A stretch of 59,418 nucleotides of DNA from Muribaculaceae bacterium (lineage in GTDB: Bacteria > Bacteroidota > Bacteroidia > Bacteroidales > Muribaculaceae), in NCBI GenBank assembly GCA_022509145.1, contig JAFLTX010000006.1, forward strand, positions 1-59,418. Reading direction: 5' to 3'. Positions 35,092-42,804 of this stretch are shown piece by piece. The notes below the pieces were generated by a model. That model was not told the DNA's origin, searched no databases, and saw only the letters and a list, made by a program, of their open reading frames with translations. Each line of letters begins with the position of its first letter. Positions within the stretch are counted from its first letter, which is position 1. Both the position numbers and the translations under genes were made by a program.

Positions 35092-35871
35092 ATGATCGAG
35101 ATTAGAAATATCAACAAGAGTTTCGGCAATCTTCACGTGTTGCGCGACGTTTCGCTCTCAGTTCCCACCGGTAAAATCACGGCCATCGTCGGCCCCAGCG
35201 GCGCCGGGAAAACCACTCTGCTGCAAATCGCCGGCTCCCTTGAGACACCCGACACGGGTTATGTAGACTACAATGGAACTCTCATCACTTCCCTCTCCGA
35301 AAGGAAGTTGGCTCGCTTCCGGAACAGCAACATCGGATTCATCTTCCAGTTTCACGAGCTCCTCCCCGAGTTTACGGCTGAAGAGAACGTAGCCATCCCG
35401 GCCATGATCGGCGGCATGTCGAAGCGGAAAGCTCTCGCCAAAGCCGCGGATCTGCTCGGCATGCTCGGCCTTTCCGACCGTCTTCGCCACAAGCCCGGCG
35501 AGCTCTCCGGCGGCGAACGCCAACGGGCTGCCATCGCCCGCGCCCTCATCAACGACCCCGCCGTAGTTATGGCCGACGAACCCACCGGCAGCCTCGATTC
35601 GCGCAACCGCGAAGAGATTCAGCAACTTATCGCCATGCTCTGCCGCGAGAGGGGCCACACGTTCCTCATGGTGACCCACGACGCTTCCCTCGCCGCCATA
35701 GCCCACCGCATCGTCACCATGCGCGACGGCATCATCGAATCGGTGGTCGAGCCCTCGGCTCAAGCGCCTGCCCCCGCTGCAGCTGAAGTCCCTGCTGAAG
35801 CAACTGCTGTCGCCCCCGTTGAAGCTACGCCTGAAGTCCCTGCGGAAGCCTCCGAGGAAGCAGAATCTTGA
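35092..35871 (+). CDS. LolD-like ABC transporter ATP-binding protein
   Basis: The 259-residue protein is the ATPase of a MacB/LolD-type ABC system. Walker A is GPSGAGKTTL near 35, the Q-loop lies in FIFQFHELLPEFTAEENV, the signature is LSGGERQRAAIARAL near 140, Walker B is VVMADEPTGSLDS, and VTHDASLAA carries the switch histidine. LolD extracts lipoproteins from the inner membrane, but no permease gene is nearby. The last ~40 residues form an Ala/Pro/Glu/Val repeat tail (SAQAPAPAAAEVPAEATAVA) absent from typical LolD proteins. Confidence 0.88.
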   Translation: MIEIRNINKSFGNLHVLRDVSLSVPTGKITAIVGPSGAGKTTLLQIAGSLETPDTGYVDYNGTLITSLSERKLARFRNSNIGFIFQFHELLPEFTAEENVAIPAMIGGMSKRKALAKAADLLGMLGLSDRLRHKPGELSGGERQRAAIARALINDPAVVMADEPTGSLDSRNREEIQQLIAMLCRERGHTFLMVTHDASLAAIAHRIVTMRDGIIESVVEPSAQAPAPAAAEVPAEATAVAPVEATPEVPAEASEEAES

Positions 35872-35898
35872 TTTTTTAAATATTTTTTCTTAATTTTG
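35868..35898 (+). promoter_or_regulatory. promoter of DUF3467-cysS
   Basis: TTG (35868-35870), inside the last codons of the ABC ATPase gene, is followed after 20 bases by TAATTTTG (35891-35898). The leader to the ATG at 35925 is about 20 bases. Confidence 0.65.
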
Positions 35899-35924
35899 CT
35901 ATATATTTTAAATTCAATATCATT

Positions 35925-36224
35925 ATGAACAATCAGCCCGAAAACCAAAACCAGCTTAAAATACAGGTTCGTCCCGAAATCGCAGAAGGAAGATATTCCA
36001 ACATCGCCATGATCGGTCACACTCCTTCTGATTTCCTCATCGACTTCATCTTCGCAGCCCCCGGCCCGCAGCAGGCGCAGGTGGTGAGCCGCGTGATCAT
36101 GAATCCCGAAAACGCCAAGAAGCTCCTCCTCGCCCTCGGCGACAACGTGAAGAAATACGAAACTCAATTCGGCGAAATAAAACTCAACAACCAAAATTTC
36201 GGCGGCCCCATCGGCAACAATTAA
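35925..36224 (+). CDS. DUF3467 domain protein
   Basis: The 99-residue protein matches the DUF3467 family, small proteins common in Bacteroidetes with the pattern GRYSNIAMIGHTPSDFLIDF and a later helix NAKKLLLALGDNVKKYE. The Asn/Gln-rich ends (NNQPENQNQLK; NNQNFGGPIGNN) flank the conserved core. The function is unknown. Its stop codon directly abuts the cysS ATG, so the two are cotranscribed from the promoter just upstream. Confidence 0.85.
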   Translation: MNNQPENQNQLKIQVRPEIAEGRYSNIAMIGHTPSDFLIDFIFAAPGPQQAQVVSRVIMNPENAKKLLLALGDNVKKYETQFGEIKLNNQNFGGPIGNN

Positions 36225-37700
36225 ATGAACGACTCCAACCTTAAGCTCTACAACACGCTCAAGCGCGACAAGCAGCGCTTCGTGCCCATCCACGAAGGCC
36301 ATGTCGGCATGTATGTCTGCGGCCCCACCGTCTACGGCGACGCTCACCTCGGCCACGCCCGTCCGGCCATCACGTTCGACATACTCTTCCGTTACCTCCG
36401 CCATCTCGGCTATAAGGTGAGATACGTCAGAAACATCACCGACGTGGGCCATCTCGAGCACGACGCCGACTCAGGCGAAGACAAGGTAGCGAAGAAGGCA
36501 CGCCTCGAGGCCCTCGAGCCGATGGAAGTGGTGCAGCACTATCTCAACTCCTATCATCGCGACATGGAGGCCCTCAACGTGTTGCCCCCCTCGATCGAGC
36601 CCCACGCCTCGGGCCACATCATAGAGCAGATTGAGTTTATAAAACGAATCCTCGACGCCGGTTTCGCTTACGAAAGCCAGGGCTCCGTCTACTTCGACGT
36701 GGAGAAATTCAACAAGGAGCACCCCTACGGCAAGCTTTCCGGCCGAAACATAGAAGACCTCCTTTCAACCACCCGCGAGCTCGACGGGCAGCAGGAGAAG
36801 CGCAACCCTCTCGACTTCGCCCTCTGGAAGAAGGCATCCCCGGAGCATATCATGCACTGGCCCTCACCCTGGAGCGAAGGGTTTCCCGGATGGCACCTCG
36901 AGTGCTCCGCCATGGGCGAGAAATATCTGGGCGAAAGATTTGACATACATGGCGGCGGAATGGACCTCATGTTCCCCCACCACGAATGCGAGATAGCCCA
37001 AAGCGTCGCCGCCCAGGGCCACGACGCAGTGAACTTCTGGGTCCACAACAACATGATCACCATCGCCGGCAAAAAGATGGGTAAGAGCTACAACAACTTC
37101 ATCACGCTCTCGCAGTTCTTTACCGGGAGCCACCCCCTGCTCTCGCGCCCCTTCTCGCCGATGGTCATCCGCTTCTTCATCCTCCAGGCCCACTACCGCA
37201 GCACCGTAGACTTCTCCGACGAAGCACTGCAGGCTGCCGAGAAGGCGCTGGCTAAGATTTCCGACGCCTACGCCAGGCTCCAGAAGCTCCAGCCCGCGGA
37301 GAGCTCCGACGTGACGCTCCCCGACTTCGAGAAGCAATGCTACGAAGCCCTTGACGACGACCTCAACACCCCGCAGGTGATAGCCGTCCTCTTTGAAGCC
37401 GCCAAGATCATCAACTCGGCCTCGGCGGGAGAAACAGCACTTACCGCTGAGCAGATAGAATCGCTCAAAAAGCTTTTCGACACGTTCCTCATCGACCTTC
37501 TCGGAATCCGCCTCAACGAAGGCGCCGCCTCGTCGGCCGACACCGCTCCCTTCGAAGGCGCGGTAGACCTCCTGCTCCAGATCCGCAGCAAAGCCAAAGA
37601 GGCAAAAGACTGGGCTACAAGCGACCTTATCCGCGACCGCCTCGCCGCCCTTGGTTTCACCGTAAAAGACACCAAAAACGGCGTGGAATGGAAGCTCTGA
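36225..37700 (+). CDS. cysS: cysteinyl-tRNA synthetase
   Basis: The 491-residue class I synthetase charges tRNA-Cys. It shows the N-terminal zinc cysteine and HIGH region ([16 protein letters not shown] at about 29-44), the zinc ligands in LECSAMG and HHECEIAQS, and a KMSKS equivalent KKMGKS near 283. The C-terminal helical anticodon-binding region ends with [16 protein letters not shown]. Length fits the family. It is translated directly after DUF3467 without a gap. Confidence 0.96.
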   Translation: MNDSNLKLYNTLKRDKQRFVPIHEGHVGMYVCGPTVYGDAHLGHARPAITFDILFRYLRHLGYKVRYVRNITDVGHLEHDADSGEDKVAKKARLEALEPMEVVQHYLNSYHRDMEALNVLPPSIEPHASGHIIEQIEFIKRILDAGFAYESQGSVYFDVEKFNKEHPYGKLSGRNIEDLLSTTRELDGQQEKRNPLDFALWKKASPEHIMHWPSPWSEGFPGWHLECSAMGEKYLGERFDIHGGGMDLMFPHHECEIAQSVAAQGHDAVNFWVHNNMITIAGKKMGKSYNNFITLSQFFTGSHPLLSRPFSPMVIRFFILQAHYRSTVDFSDEALQAAEKALAKISDAYARLQKLQPAESSDVTLPDFEKQCYEALDDDLNTPQVIAVLFEAAKIINSASAGETALTAEQIESLKKLFDTFLIDLLGIRLNEGAASSADTAPFEGAVDLLLQIRSKAKEAKDWATSDLIRDRLAALGFTVKDTKNGVEWKL

Positions 37701-37767
37701 GAAGCATCTCTTCAGCCTTTATGATTGATTTTTAAGCAGTTAATAATATTTCCAAAAACCTAATGAT

Positions 37768-39006
37768 ATGAAAAAACTTTTTACCGCATTTCTCGCCTCC
37801 GCAGCTCTGCTTTCGTCAGGCTCTGCTTTCGCCGAAGGCCCGCAGAAGGTGACAGGCTTCACCTCTCTCGGCGGCTCTTGGGTGCTCTCCGTGGGCGACA
37901 ATTATCTCGAAAAACAGACCGATATTCTCTATTCAGGCTCCACTGAGGAAGGTGGCGCATACTACACCGACCCCCTCAACAACTATTGGCCCTTCCGCCT
38001 CGCAAATGAATCCGGAAGCCGCACTGTGACGCTCCACAGGGAATATATCGGCAAATCAAAAGATGCTGACAATAAAGATCTTTTCGTATATCAGGAGCCG
38101 TACACCTACAAGCCAAACGATCCTAACCTCAACTACCAGGATATCTCGGGTACTGTAAGCTCTGACTTCTCTACCATCGCATTCACCGGCAACGTTGGCC
38201 TCGCTTGGGGGCTTTATAATGACGAAGAAGGCACCGACCGCGTAGGTTTTGCCTCCATCCTCGACATTGTCTCCGTCAACCGTCCCGCAGGTTGGGGTGG
38301 CTCTTGGAAAGACCTCGGCAACGCCACTTTCGTAGACGGTTGGGTTCTTCCCGCCCTCGGTTACGACCAGGAAGAGAATGCCTACGCAGTGAAGCTGCAG
38401 CAAAGCACTGAAAACGAAAACCTCTACCGCCTTGTTAACCCGTACCGCACCGGTCCTGCTGCATGGGAGAACCTCTATATGGGTAGCGGCTATATCGTAT
38501 TCGACGTTTCCGACCCTGACCACGTGATCTTCTCCAAGACTTATGCCGGTTTCGCCAACGAAAATCTCGGTGTGACTGCGTTCTACACTTACAACCGCCT
38601 CGGTTATTATGTAGAAAATTTCCCGCAGTATACGGTAGATTATATCATCAGCGTTCAGCCGATGCCTTTCACTACATATAAGGATGGCGTGGTGACTCTT
38701 TCATCTTACCTCAATAATTCGGGTGCCACAGTATATGATGCCAACTACGGCTCACAGCTGCTTCCCAACGGCGGCAACGGATGGTATCGTCAGGTAGATG
38801 ATAATGTAGTGCCTGTAAATATGACCACCAAGATTTATTTCCCCGGTGTTTATGAGGCAGCTGTAAAGCAGGTGGAAGTTGATGCCAACGAAAATCTGCC
38901 GGTAGAATACTTCAATCTCAACGGCGTGAAAGTGCTCAATCCTGCTAAAGGCCAGCTCGTTATCAAGCGTCAAGGCTCCAAAGTCACCAAGGAGATCGTA
39001 AGATAA
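37768..39006 (+). CDS. secreted protein of unknown function with sorting-like C-terminus
   Basis: The 412-residue protein has a signal peptide (MKKLFTAFLASAALLSSGSAFA) and no domain I recognise; it is rich in Tyr, Asn and Asp, suggesting an all-beta fold. The last ~35 residues (VEYFNLNGVKVLNPAKGQLV, ending KEIVR) resemble the C-terminal domains of the leucine-rich protein and the C10 protease in this window, which look like type IX sorting domains. The tail lacks the usual acidic linker. It is followed by a strong bidirectional terminator. Confidence 0.7.
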   Translation: MKKLFTAFLASAALLSSGSAFAEGPQKVTGFTSLGGSWVLSVGDNYLEKQTDILYSGSTEEGGAYYTDPLNNYWPFRLANESGSRTVTLHREYIGKSKDADNKDLFVYQEPYTYKPNDPNLNYQDISGTVSSDFSTIAFTGNVGLAWGLYNDEEGTDRVGFASILDIVSVNRPAGWGGSWKDLGNATFVDGWVLPALGYDQEENAYAVKLQQSTENENLYRLVNPYRTGPAAWENLYMGSGYIVFDVSDPDHVIFSKTYAGFANENLGVTAFYTYNRLGYYVENFPQYTVDYIISVQPMPFTTYKDGVVTLSSYLNNSGATVYDANYGSQLLPNGGNGWYRQVDDNVVPVNMTTKIYFPGVYEAAVKQVEVDANENLPVEYFNLNGVKVLNPAKGQLVIKRQGSKVTKEIVR

Positions 39007-39102
39007 CCGGCAGCCTGTTTCTGCCGTCGGATTGGCCGCAGAGGCCGCTTCCAAAGAAAATATTTATCGTAGGTTCGGTCCGCAGGACCGTCCTCCACAA
39101 GA

Positions 39103-39136
39103 AAAGGCTGCGCCCATTACGCAGCCTTTCCTTCTC
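39103..39136 (+). terminator. bidirectional terminator
   Basis: AAAGGCTGCG (39103-39112) and CGCAGCCTTT (39120-39129) form a perfect 10-base stem with a 7-base loop, followed by T-rich sequence on both strands. It serves the convergent secreted-protein and DUF4136 genes. Confidence 0.85.
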
Positions 39137-39148
39137 TTCTCTTGGTTT

Positions 39149-39808
39149 TTATTTCTTCTGATTTCTATATTGCGGCAAGAGCGGCACGGGGTATTTGCTG
39201 AAGAGCGTCTGCACGGCCTCCGCTATCCCTGAAAGATTCCTGAATTGCGAGTCGCCTGGCTCCAGGATCGTCGCTACCGAAGCCGAGAAGAGTGCTTCCT
39301 TCGTCTCCATGTTTACGATATCCATCGTCAAGACGCCTTCACGGTATATACCGGTGATTACCTGTGCGTTGCTGTTCCAGTAATAACTCCTCGGCATCAT
39401 GAAATAGGGTGCGTAGGGCGGCACGGGACCAGGCCCTCCATACGGGAAGAAATTACCCGGACCGGGACCCCACATCGGCGGGGGAGGTGCCACGGCCGAC
39501 AGAGGCGCCGTCGCTATCTCCTTATGCACCGTCAAACCGATATTTATGACGATGGGAGACGTAGGCGATTCCTCATACCCGCGCTCCACCATCTGCTCGC
39601 GGATTGCAGCCGCGATGTTGTAATATGTCACCGCCTGCATCCCCGGGGGTAGCGACCCCTCGTCGGGAGTAATGATGCGGAACGTCTGGAAATCACTCAG
39701 ATTGGCATTGTTGTAGGTCTCCGAGTTTACCAAGGTAAACGGGCTGCAAGACGTCAACGCAAGTCCTGTCAGAGCTGCTATCCCGGCTATAAAACTTTTG
39801 ATTTTCAT
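39149..39808 (-). CDS. DUF4136 lipoprotein
   Basis: The start is taken at the ATG at 39808; an ATG two codons earlier is also in frame. The 219-residue product has a lipobox with Cys21 (LALTSCSPFTLVNSE) and the DUF4136 fold: SDFQTFRIITPD, an AAIREQMVERGYEES helix, and the beta segment EGVLTMDIVNMETKEALFSA. A Pro/Gly-rich insert (about residues 105-135, PPPPMWGPGPGNFFPYGGPG) interrupts the domain. The family is of unknown function and envelope-located. Confidence 0.82.
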   Translation of the reverse strand: MKIKSFIAGIAALTGLALTSCSPFTLVNSETYNNANLSDFQTFRIITPDEGSLPPGMQAVTYYNIAAAIREQMVERGYEESPTSPIVINIGLTVHKEIATAPLSAVAPPPPMWGPGPGNFFPYGGPGPVPPYAPYFMMPRSYYWNSNAQVITGIYREGVLTMDIVNMETKEALFSASVATILEPGDSQFRNLSGIAEAVQTLFSKYPVPLLPQYRNQKK

Positions 39809-40026
39809 AAGCATTAAATATTCGTAAGGTTTCTGAAATATTCTCGTGGGTTCTATAATTTCGATTCTATAAAATCCAACATTGTTATTTTTAACATTAT
39901 GTTCTTTTTACCTTTATAACGCCCCGACCTTCGCCATAGTTCACTTCCGTTCCCCATAAAATCCCCCCTTTTTACCCCCAAAACACCCTTCAATTGTTAA
40001 TAAATGTTAAATATCACGTAATTTTT

Positions 40027-40042
40027 TATGTTATACAACATA
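40027..40042. promoter_or_regulatory. operator-like inverted repeat TATGTT-N4-AACATA
   Basis: TATGTT (40027-40032) and AACATA (40037-40042) form an inverted repeat with a 4-base spacer. It lies where the -33 element of the TAATTTTG box at 40060-40067 would be, a typical place for a repressor or activator site. Confidence 0.45.
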
Positions 40043-40059
40043 GTTTTAAAATATATTTG

Positions 40060-40143
40060 TAATTTTGCATCGAGTTTTTCATGGTATTAGATTTTAAGGT
40101 TAACTAAAAAGATTGGTTGTCGGGACGACACCCAATTTTTTTT
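40060..40143 (+). ncRNA. candidate small RNA or terminated leader before hicA
   Basis: A TAATTTTG -7 box (40060-40067) is followed by about 70 bases ending in an 11-base stem with one mismatch (40112-40122 and 40126-40136, GGA loop) and eight T residues, a textbook terminator. The transcript would start near 40072 and contain TTTCATGGTATTAGATTTTA, a near copy of which (16 of 18 bases) occurs at 41001-41018 before the second hicA. An eight-codon frame (MVLDFKVN, 40081-40107) lies inside it. It ends before the hicA promoter, so it is either a separate small RNA or an attenuated leader. Confidence 0.55.
40112..40143 (+). terminator. terminator of the small-RNA-like unit
   Basis: ATTGGTTGTCG / CGACACCCAAT pair with a single T-C mismatch around a GGA loop, followed by TTTTTTTT. 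This is a strong intrinsic terminator located upstream of the hicA promoter. Confidence 0.85.
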
Positions 40144-40172
40144 ATCCCCATTGTAGAACTTTATCACTATAA

Positions 40173-40204
40173 TTTGTTTTGTAACTAAAAAATGGTTACT
40201 TTTG
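40173..40204 (+). promoter_or_regulatory. promoter of the first hicAB
   Basis: TTTG (40173-40176) and TACTTTTG (40197-40204) are separated by exactly 20 bases. The -7 box ends seven bases before the ATG at 40212, so the mRNA has a very short leader. Confidence 0.8.
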
Positions 40205-40211
40205 CGTCTGA

Positions 40212-40466
40212 ATGGGAAAGAAAGAAAAATTGATTAAAAGATTTGTAAGCATTCCCAAAGATTTTACTTGGGATGAGGCAAAGTCTTTATTAATATCTTT
40301 AGGATATAGTTTGCGCAATAAGGGTAAGACTTCCGGTTCAAGGGTAATTTTTATCAGTGATGGTAGGAAGCCTTTATTGCTCCATAAGCCTCACCCAGGG
40401 AATATAATGAAAGAATATACTCTTCGACAATTGTTACACGATTTAAAGGAAGAAGGATTGATATGA
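40212..40466 (+). CDS. hicA: HicA family toxin (first module)
   Basis: The 84-residue protein is a HicA-type mRNA interferase toxin with the small dsRBD-like fold: KKEKLIKRFVSIPKDFTWDE, KGKTSGSRVIF, LLHKPHPGN and TLRQLLHDLKEEG. In many HicA proteins the catalytic histidine lies in a GSH motif; here that position reads GSR, as in the paralogue at 41066. The protein overlaps the antitoxin by four bases (ATGA), the usual toxin-first order of hicAB. The gene is AT-rich relative to its surroundings. Confidence 0.88.
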   Translation: MGKKEKLIKRFVSIPKDFTWDEAKSLLISLGYSLRNKGKTSGSRVIFISDGRKPLLLHKPHPGNIMKEYTLRQLLHDLKEEGLI

Positions 40467-40801
40467 ATACGTTGCAATATAAAGGATTTTTAGGATCCGT
40501 GGAATTTAGCGAGGCCGACGGAGTGTTTTTCGGCAAAATAGAGGGCATAAACGCTCTTGTTAATTTCGAAGGCGAAAGTGTGAAGGAATTGACTGAGGCC
40601 TTTCATGAGGCCGTGGAAGACTATCTGGTATTTTGCGAGGAGGAAGGCATTGAGCCTCATAAATCGTATTCCGGAGCCTTGAATGTAAGGTTGACACCGG
40701 ATATACATTCGCGTGTCGCTGCATTGGCGAAACAGACAGGCGTATCTATAAATGCCTTTATCCGCAAAGCCGTGGAAAACCAAATCGCCGCTATGCTATA
40801 A
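40463..40801 (+). CDS. hicB: HicB family antitoxin (first module)
   Basis: The 112-residue antitoxin has an N-terminal partial RNase H-like HicB domain at about 1-65 (LQYKGFLGSVEFSEADGVFF, then GESVKELTEAFHEAVEDYL) and a C-terminal ribbon-helix-helix DNA-binding region (SGALNVRLTPDIHSRVAALA, SINAFIRKAVENQ). It neutralises HicA and autoregulates the operon. It is paralogous to the protein at 41319-41666. Confidence 0.9.
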   Translation: MNTLQYKGFLGSVEFSEADGVFFGKIEGINALVNFEGESVKELTEAFHEAVEDYLVFCEEEGIEPHKSYSGALNVRLTPDIHSRVAALAKQTGVSINAFIRKAVENQIAAML

Positions 40802-41065
40802 ACCACACTATTCCCCAAATCGTTGGTAATAAATACCCATCGACAATAAATTTTTATCCCCCCACCATCCGAGCAGTCAATTGAAGATTGAAACCGCTCG
40901 ACTGCCGTGTTAGGACAAAGCGCCATTGCATATCACTATTGTTCTTGATATTCTTTAACTTATACTCGCTAATCTTTTTCAAAAATTTTTAAACCAAGAA
41001 TTTCATGGTACTAAATTTGGTTTTTCAAAAACAATTTTGTAACTTTACACTCTCAATCTGATGTT
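40802..41065. other. spacer between hicAB modules with duplicated 3' flank
   Basis: The first ~45 bases (about 40803-40848: CACTATTCCCCAAATCGTTG..., CCCATCGACAAT) closely resemble the sequence after the second hicB (about 41669-41713: CACTATTTCCAAAATCGTGG..., CCCATAGACAAT). The right end holds the TTTCATGGTA motif (41001-41018) shared with the small-RNA-like unit, and the second hicA promoter. No gene is seen. Confidence 0.65.
41016..41047 (+). promoter_or_regulatory. promoter of the second hicAB
   Basis: TTTG (41016-41019) and TAACTTTA (41040-41047) are 20 bases apart; the -7 box departs from consensus at the last base. The -33 element overlaps the conserved motif at 41001-41018. Confidence 0.6.
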
Positions 41066-41317
41066 ATGAGTAAGAAAGAGAAATTAATTACTCGGCTCCT
41101 GTCCCTACCGAAAGATTTCACTTATAATGAAATGCGCACTTTGCTTTGCTTTTTGGGATTTGAAGAAAGATCTAAAGGGAAAACTTCAGGTTCTCGTGTG
41201 GAATTTATAAAAGGAAATGATACAATATTATTGCATAAACCACATCCAAACAATCAATTGAAACCATATCAGGTTAAGCAGATAGTCGAAACATTAAAAA
41301 CAATAAAATTAATATAA
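41066..41317 (+). CDS. hicA: HicA family toxin (second module)
   Basis: The 83-residue toxin is clearly paralogous to the first HicA (shared KKEKLI, LPKDFT, KGKTSGSRV, LLHKPHP). It too has GSR where many family members have GSH. The stop codon is followed after one base by the hicB ATG, so unlike the first module there is no overlap. Divergence between the two toxins is high enough that cross-neutralisation is doubtful. Confidence 0.88.
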   Translation: MSKKEKLITRLLSLPKDFTYNEMRTLLCFLGFEERSKGKTSGSRVEFIKGNDTILLHKPHPNNQLKPYQVKQIVETLKTIKLI

Positions 41318-41318
41318 T

Positions 41319-41666
41319 ATGGGAAATCTAAGATATAAGGGATATACCGGATCTGTGGAATACAGTGCTGAAGATGGATGCCTTTACGGAAAGGTACAAG
41401 GTCTTCATGGCACCCTCATCTCATACGAGGGTAATTCTGTAGAGGAAATCAAAGAAGATTTTGAAGGTGCTATAGACGATTATTTGCAAAGTTGTGAAGA
41501 AAGAGGCATCGAACCTGCAAAACCCTACAGCGGAAAACTGAATCTACGGATGTCATCCGAACTTCACGCAGCCATAGCCAAGGCCGCTTACTCTTCAGGC
41601 ACCACAATCAACGACTTCATCAATCGCTCTATGAGCACGGTAGTCCATCTTCCAATCGCAAAATAG
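41319..41666 (+). CDS. hicB: HicB family antitoxin (second module)
   Basis: The 115-residue protein has the HicB N-terminal domain (LRYKGYTGSVEYSAEDGCLY, NSVEEIKEDFEGAIDDYL) and a C-terminal ribbon-helix-helix segment (SGKLNLRMSSELHAAIAKAA, TTINDFINRSM). It aligns end to end with the first HicB, confirming that the module was duplicated. It should pair with the HicA at 41066. Confidence 0.9.
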   Translation: MGNLRYKGYTGSVEYSAEDGCLYGKVQGLHGTLISYEGNSVEEIKEDFEGAIDDYLQSCEERGIEPAKPYSGKLNLRMSSELHAAIAKAAYSSGTTINDFINRSMSTVVHLPIAK

Positions 41667-41822
41667 GTCTTCACTATTTCCAAAATCGTGGTAATCAACT
41701 CCCCATAGACAATCATATTTTAAAACTCCAAATAGATATAAAGAAAGGTATTATTTTTATTAAATACTTGGGAGTTTGAATGATAATTGTTAAATTTGAA
41801 CTTTGAGACAAGCAACAAATTT

Positions 41823-42512
41823 ATGAGCGTTATTCTTAAAATCGAGGACGTAAAAGGAATGATTATTCCCTTTAAGGGAGAGTTGACACTCCTTGATAGC
41901 GACGTGGCTAAATTATATGGAGTAACAACAAAAGTGGTTAATCAAGCCGTCAAAAATAATCCTGATAAATTCCCCAATGGATTCATTATTATCCCTGATA
42001 AAAAGGACATTATAAATTTGCGGTCAAAATTTTTGACCACAAAAATTTCTCCAAAGAGCAGAGTCGCGCCTAAATTATTCACAGAAAGGGGACTTTACAT
42101 GTTGGCGACAATACTGAAATCTCCAATCGCAACTCAAACCACTTTGGCAATCGTAAATACGTTTGCTGAAATCAGGGAATTGAAACGGACACTGCTGGAG
42201 ATGCATGACTCCGATTCGGATGAATTCAAGAAGAAAGGAATGATTAGAATCGGGGAAATCCTTGCAGATATGATTATGCCCGACCTCCAGACATCAGAAA
42301 CTAAAACGGATCTTGAATTTAATTTCATAATCGGCAAATTGAAACACTCCGTTACCCGCCAACGAATTAATGAAAACGGAAGTATAATTCTACGAGAAAA
42401 AGTTGAATTCGCCAAGAGGATGCTTGCCAAAGGCTATCCAATGGAGGAAGCAATCGAATTATCAGGAATTACAGAAAGAGATTTACCCCTTCTTGAGAAA
42501 TGGAGAAAATAA
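41823..42512 (+). CDS. ORF6N (KilA-N-like) domain DNA-binding protein
   Basis: The start is taken at ATG 41823, giving 229 residues; an in-frame ATG at 41787 adds twelve non-conserved residues. The ORF6N domain spans about 1-105 (IPFKGELTLLDSDVAKLYGV, VNQAVKNNPDKFPNGFII, FTERGLYMLATILKSP), as in phage antirepressors and many Bacteroidetes chromosomal proteins. The C-terminal half (RQRINENGSIILREKVEFAK, MEEAIELSGITERDLPLL) is helical and of unknown role. It follows the two hicAB modules in the AT-rich segment and is probably mobile-element derived. Confidence 0.82.
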   Translation: MSVILKIEDVKGMIIPFKGELTLLDSDVAKLYGVTTKVVNQAVKNNPDKFPNGFIIIPDKKDIINLRSKFLTTKISPKSRVAPKLFTERGLYMLATILKSPIATQTTLAIVNTFAEIRELKRTLLEMHDSDSDEFKKKGMIRIGEILADMIMPDLQTSETKTDLEFNFIIGKLKHSVTRQRINENGSIILREKVEFAKRMLAKGYPMEEAIELSGITERDLPLLEKWRK

Positions 42513-42804
42513 CCAACCCGATTTAGCAATTCATTGCTAATCAACACTCATTTTCAAATATCCTCAATTCTCCTGCAGACTATTTGCAGCTGACGGTCTG
42601 CAGCGCAATTTTGTCGCAGGCAAAAGGCTTCGCCCAATACTTTTCCCCTTTTCCGGACAGGCGTGGAGGCGCTGGCATTTCGGGGTGCGCGTAAAGGTTG
42701 CATTTCTGGGCAAATTTTCCCTTAATTTTAGGGGCGGTTTTTGGAGGCTTTTTCCGTTTTTTTTCGTAATTTTGCGCCTTGAATTTTGGGAATGAACAGC
42801 CGGC
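42513..42804. other. intergenic region before the O-acetylation pair
   Basis: This 292-base gap marks the shift from AT-rich to GC-rich sequence. It contains a TTTG (42740-42743) and TAATTTTG (42767-42774) pair with a 23-base spacing, slightly too long for consensus, as the likely promoter of the MBOAT gene. An open frame on the minus strand here is Lys/Arg-rich and has no family features. Confidence 0.45.

Larger units (their letters stand above)
39809..40211. other. AT-rich intergenic region before the hicAB modules
   Basis: This 403-base AT-rich stretch holds no protein gene. From about 40027 it contains an operator-like palindrome, a -7 box, a small-RNA-like unit ending in a strong terminator (to 40143), and the hicA promoter (40173-40204). 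The left part (39830-40020) shows only AT-rich sequence. Confidence 0.55.
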
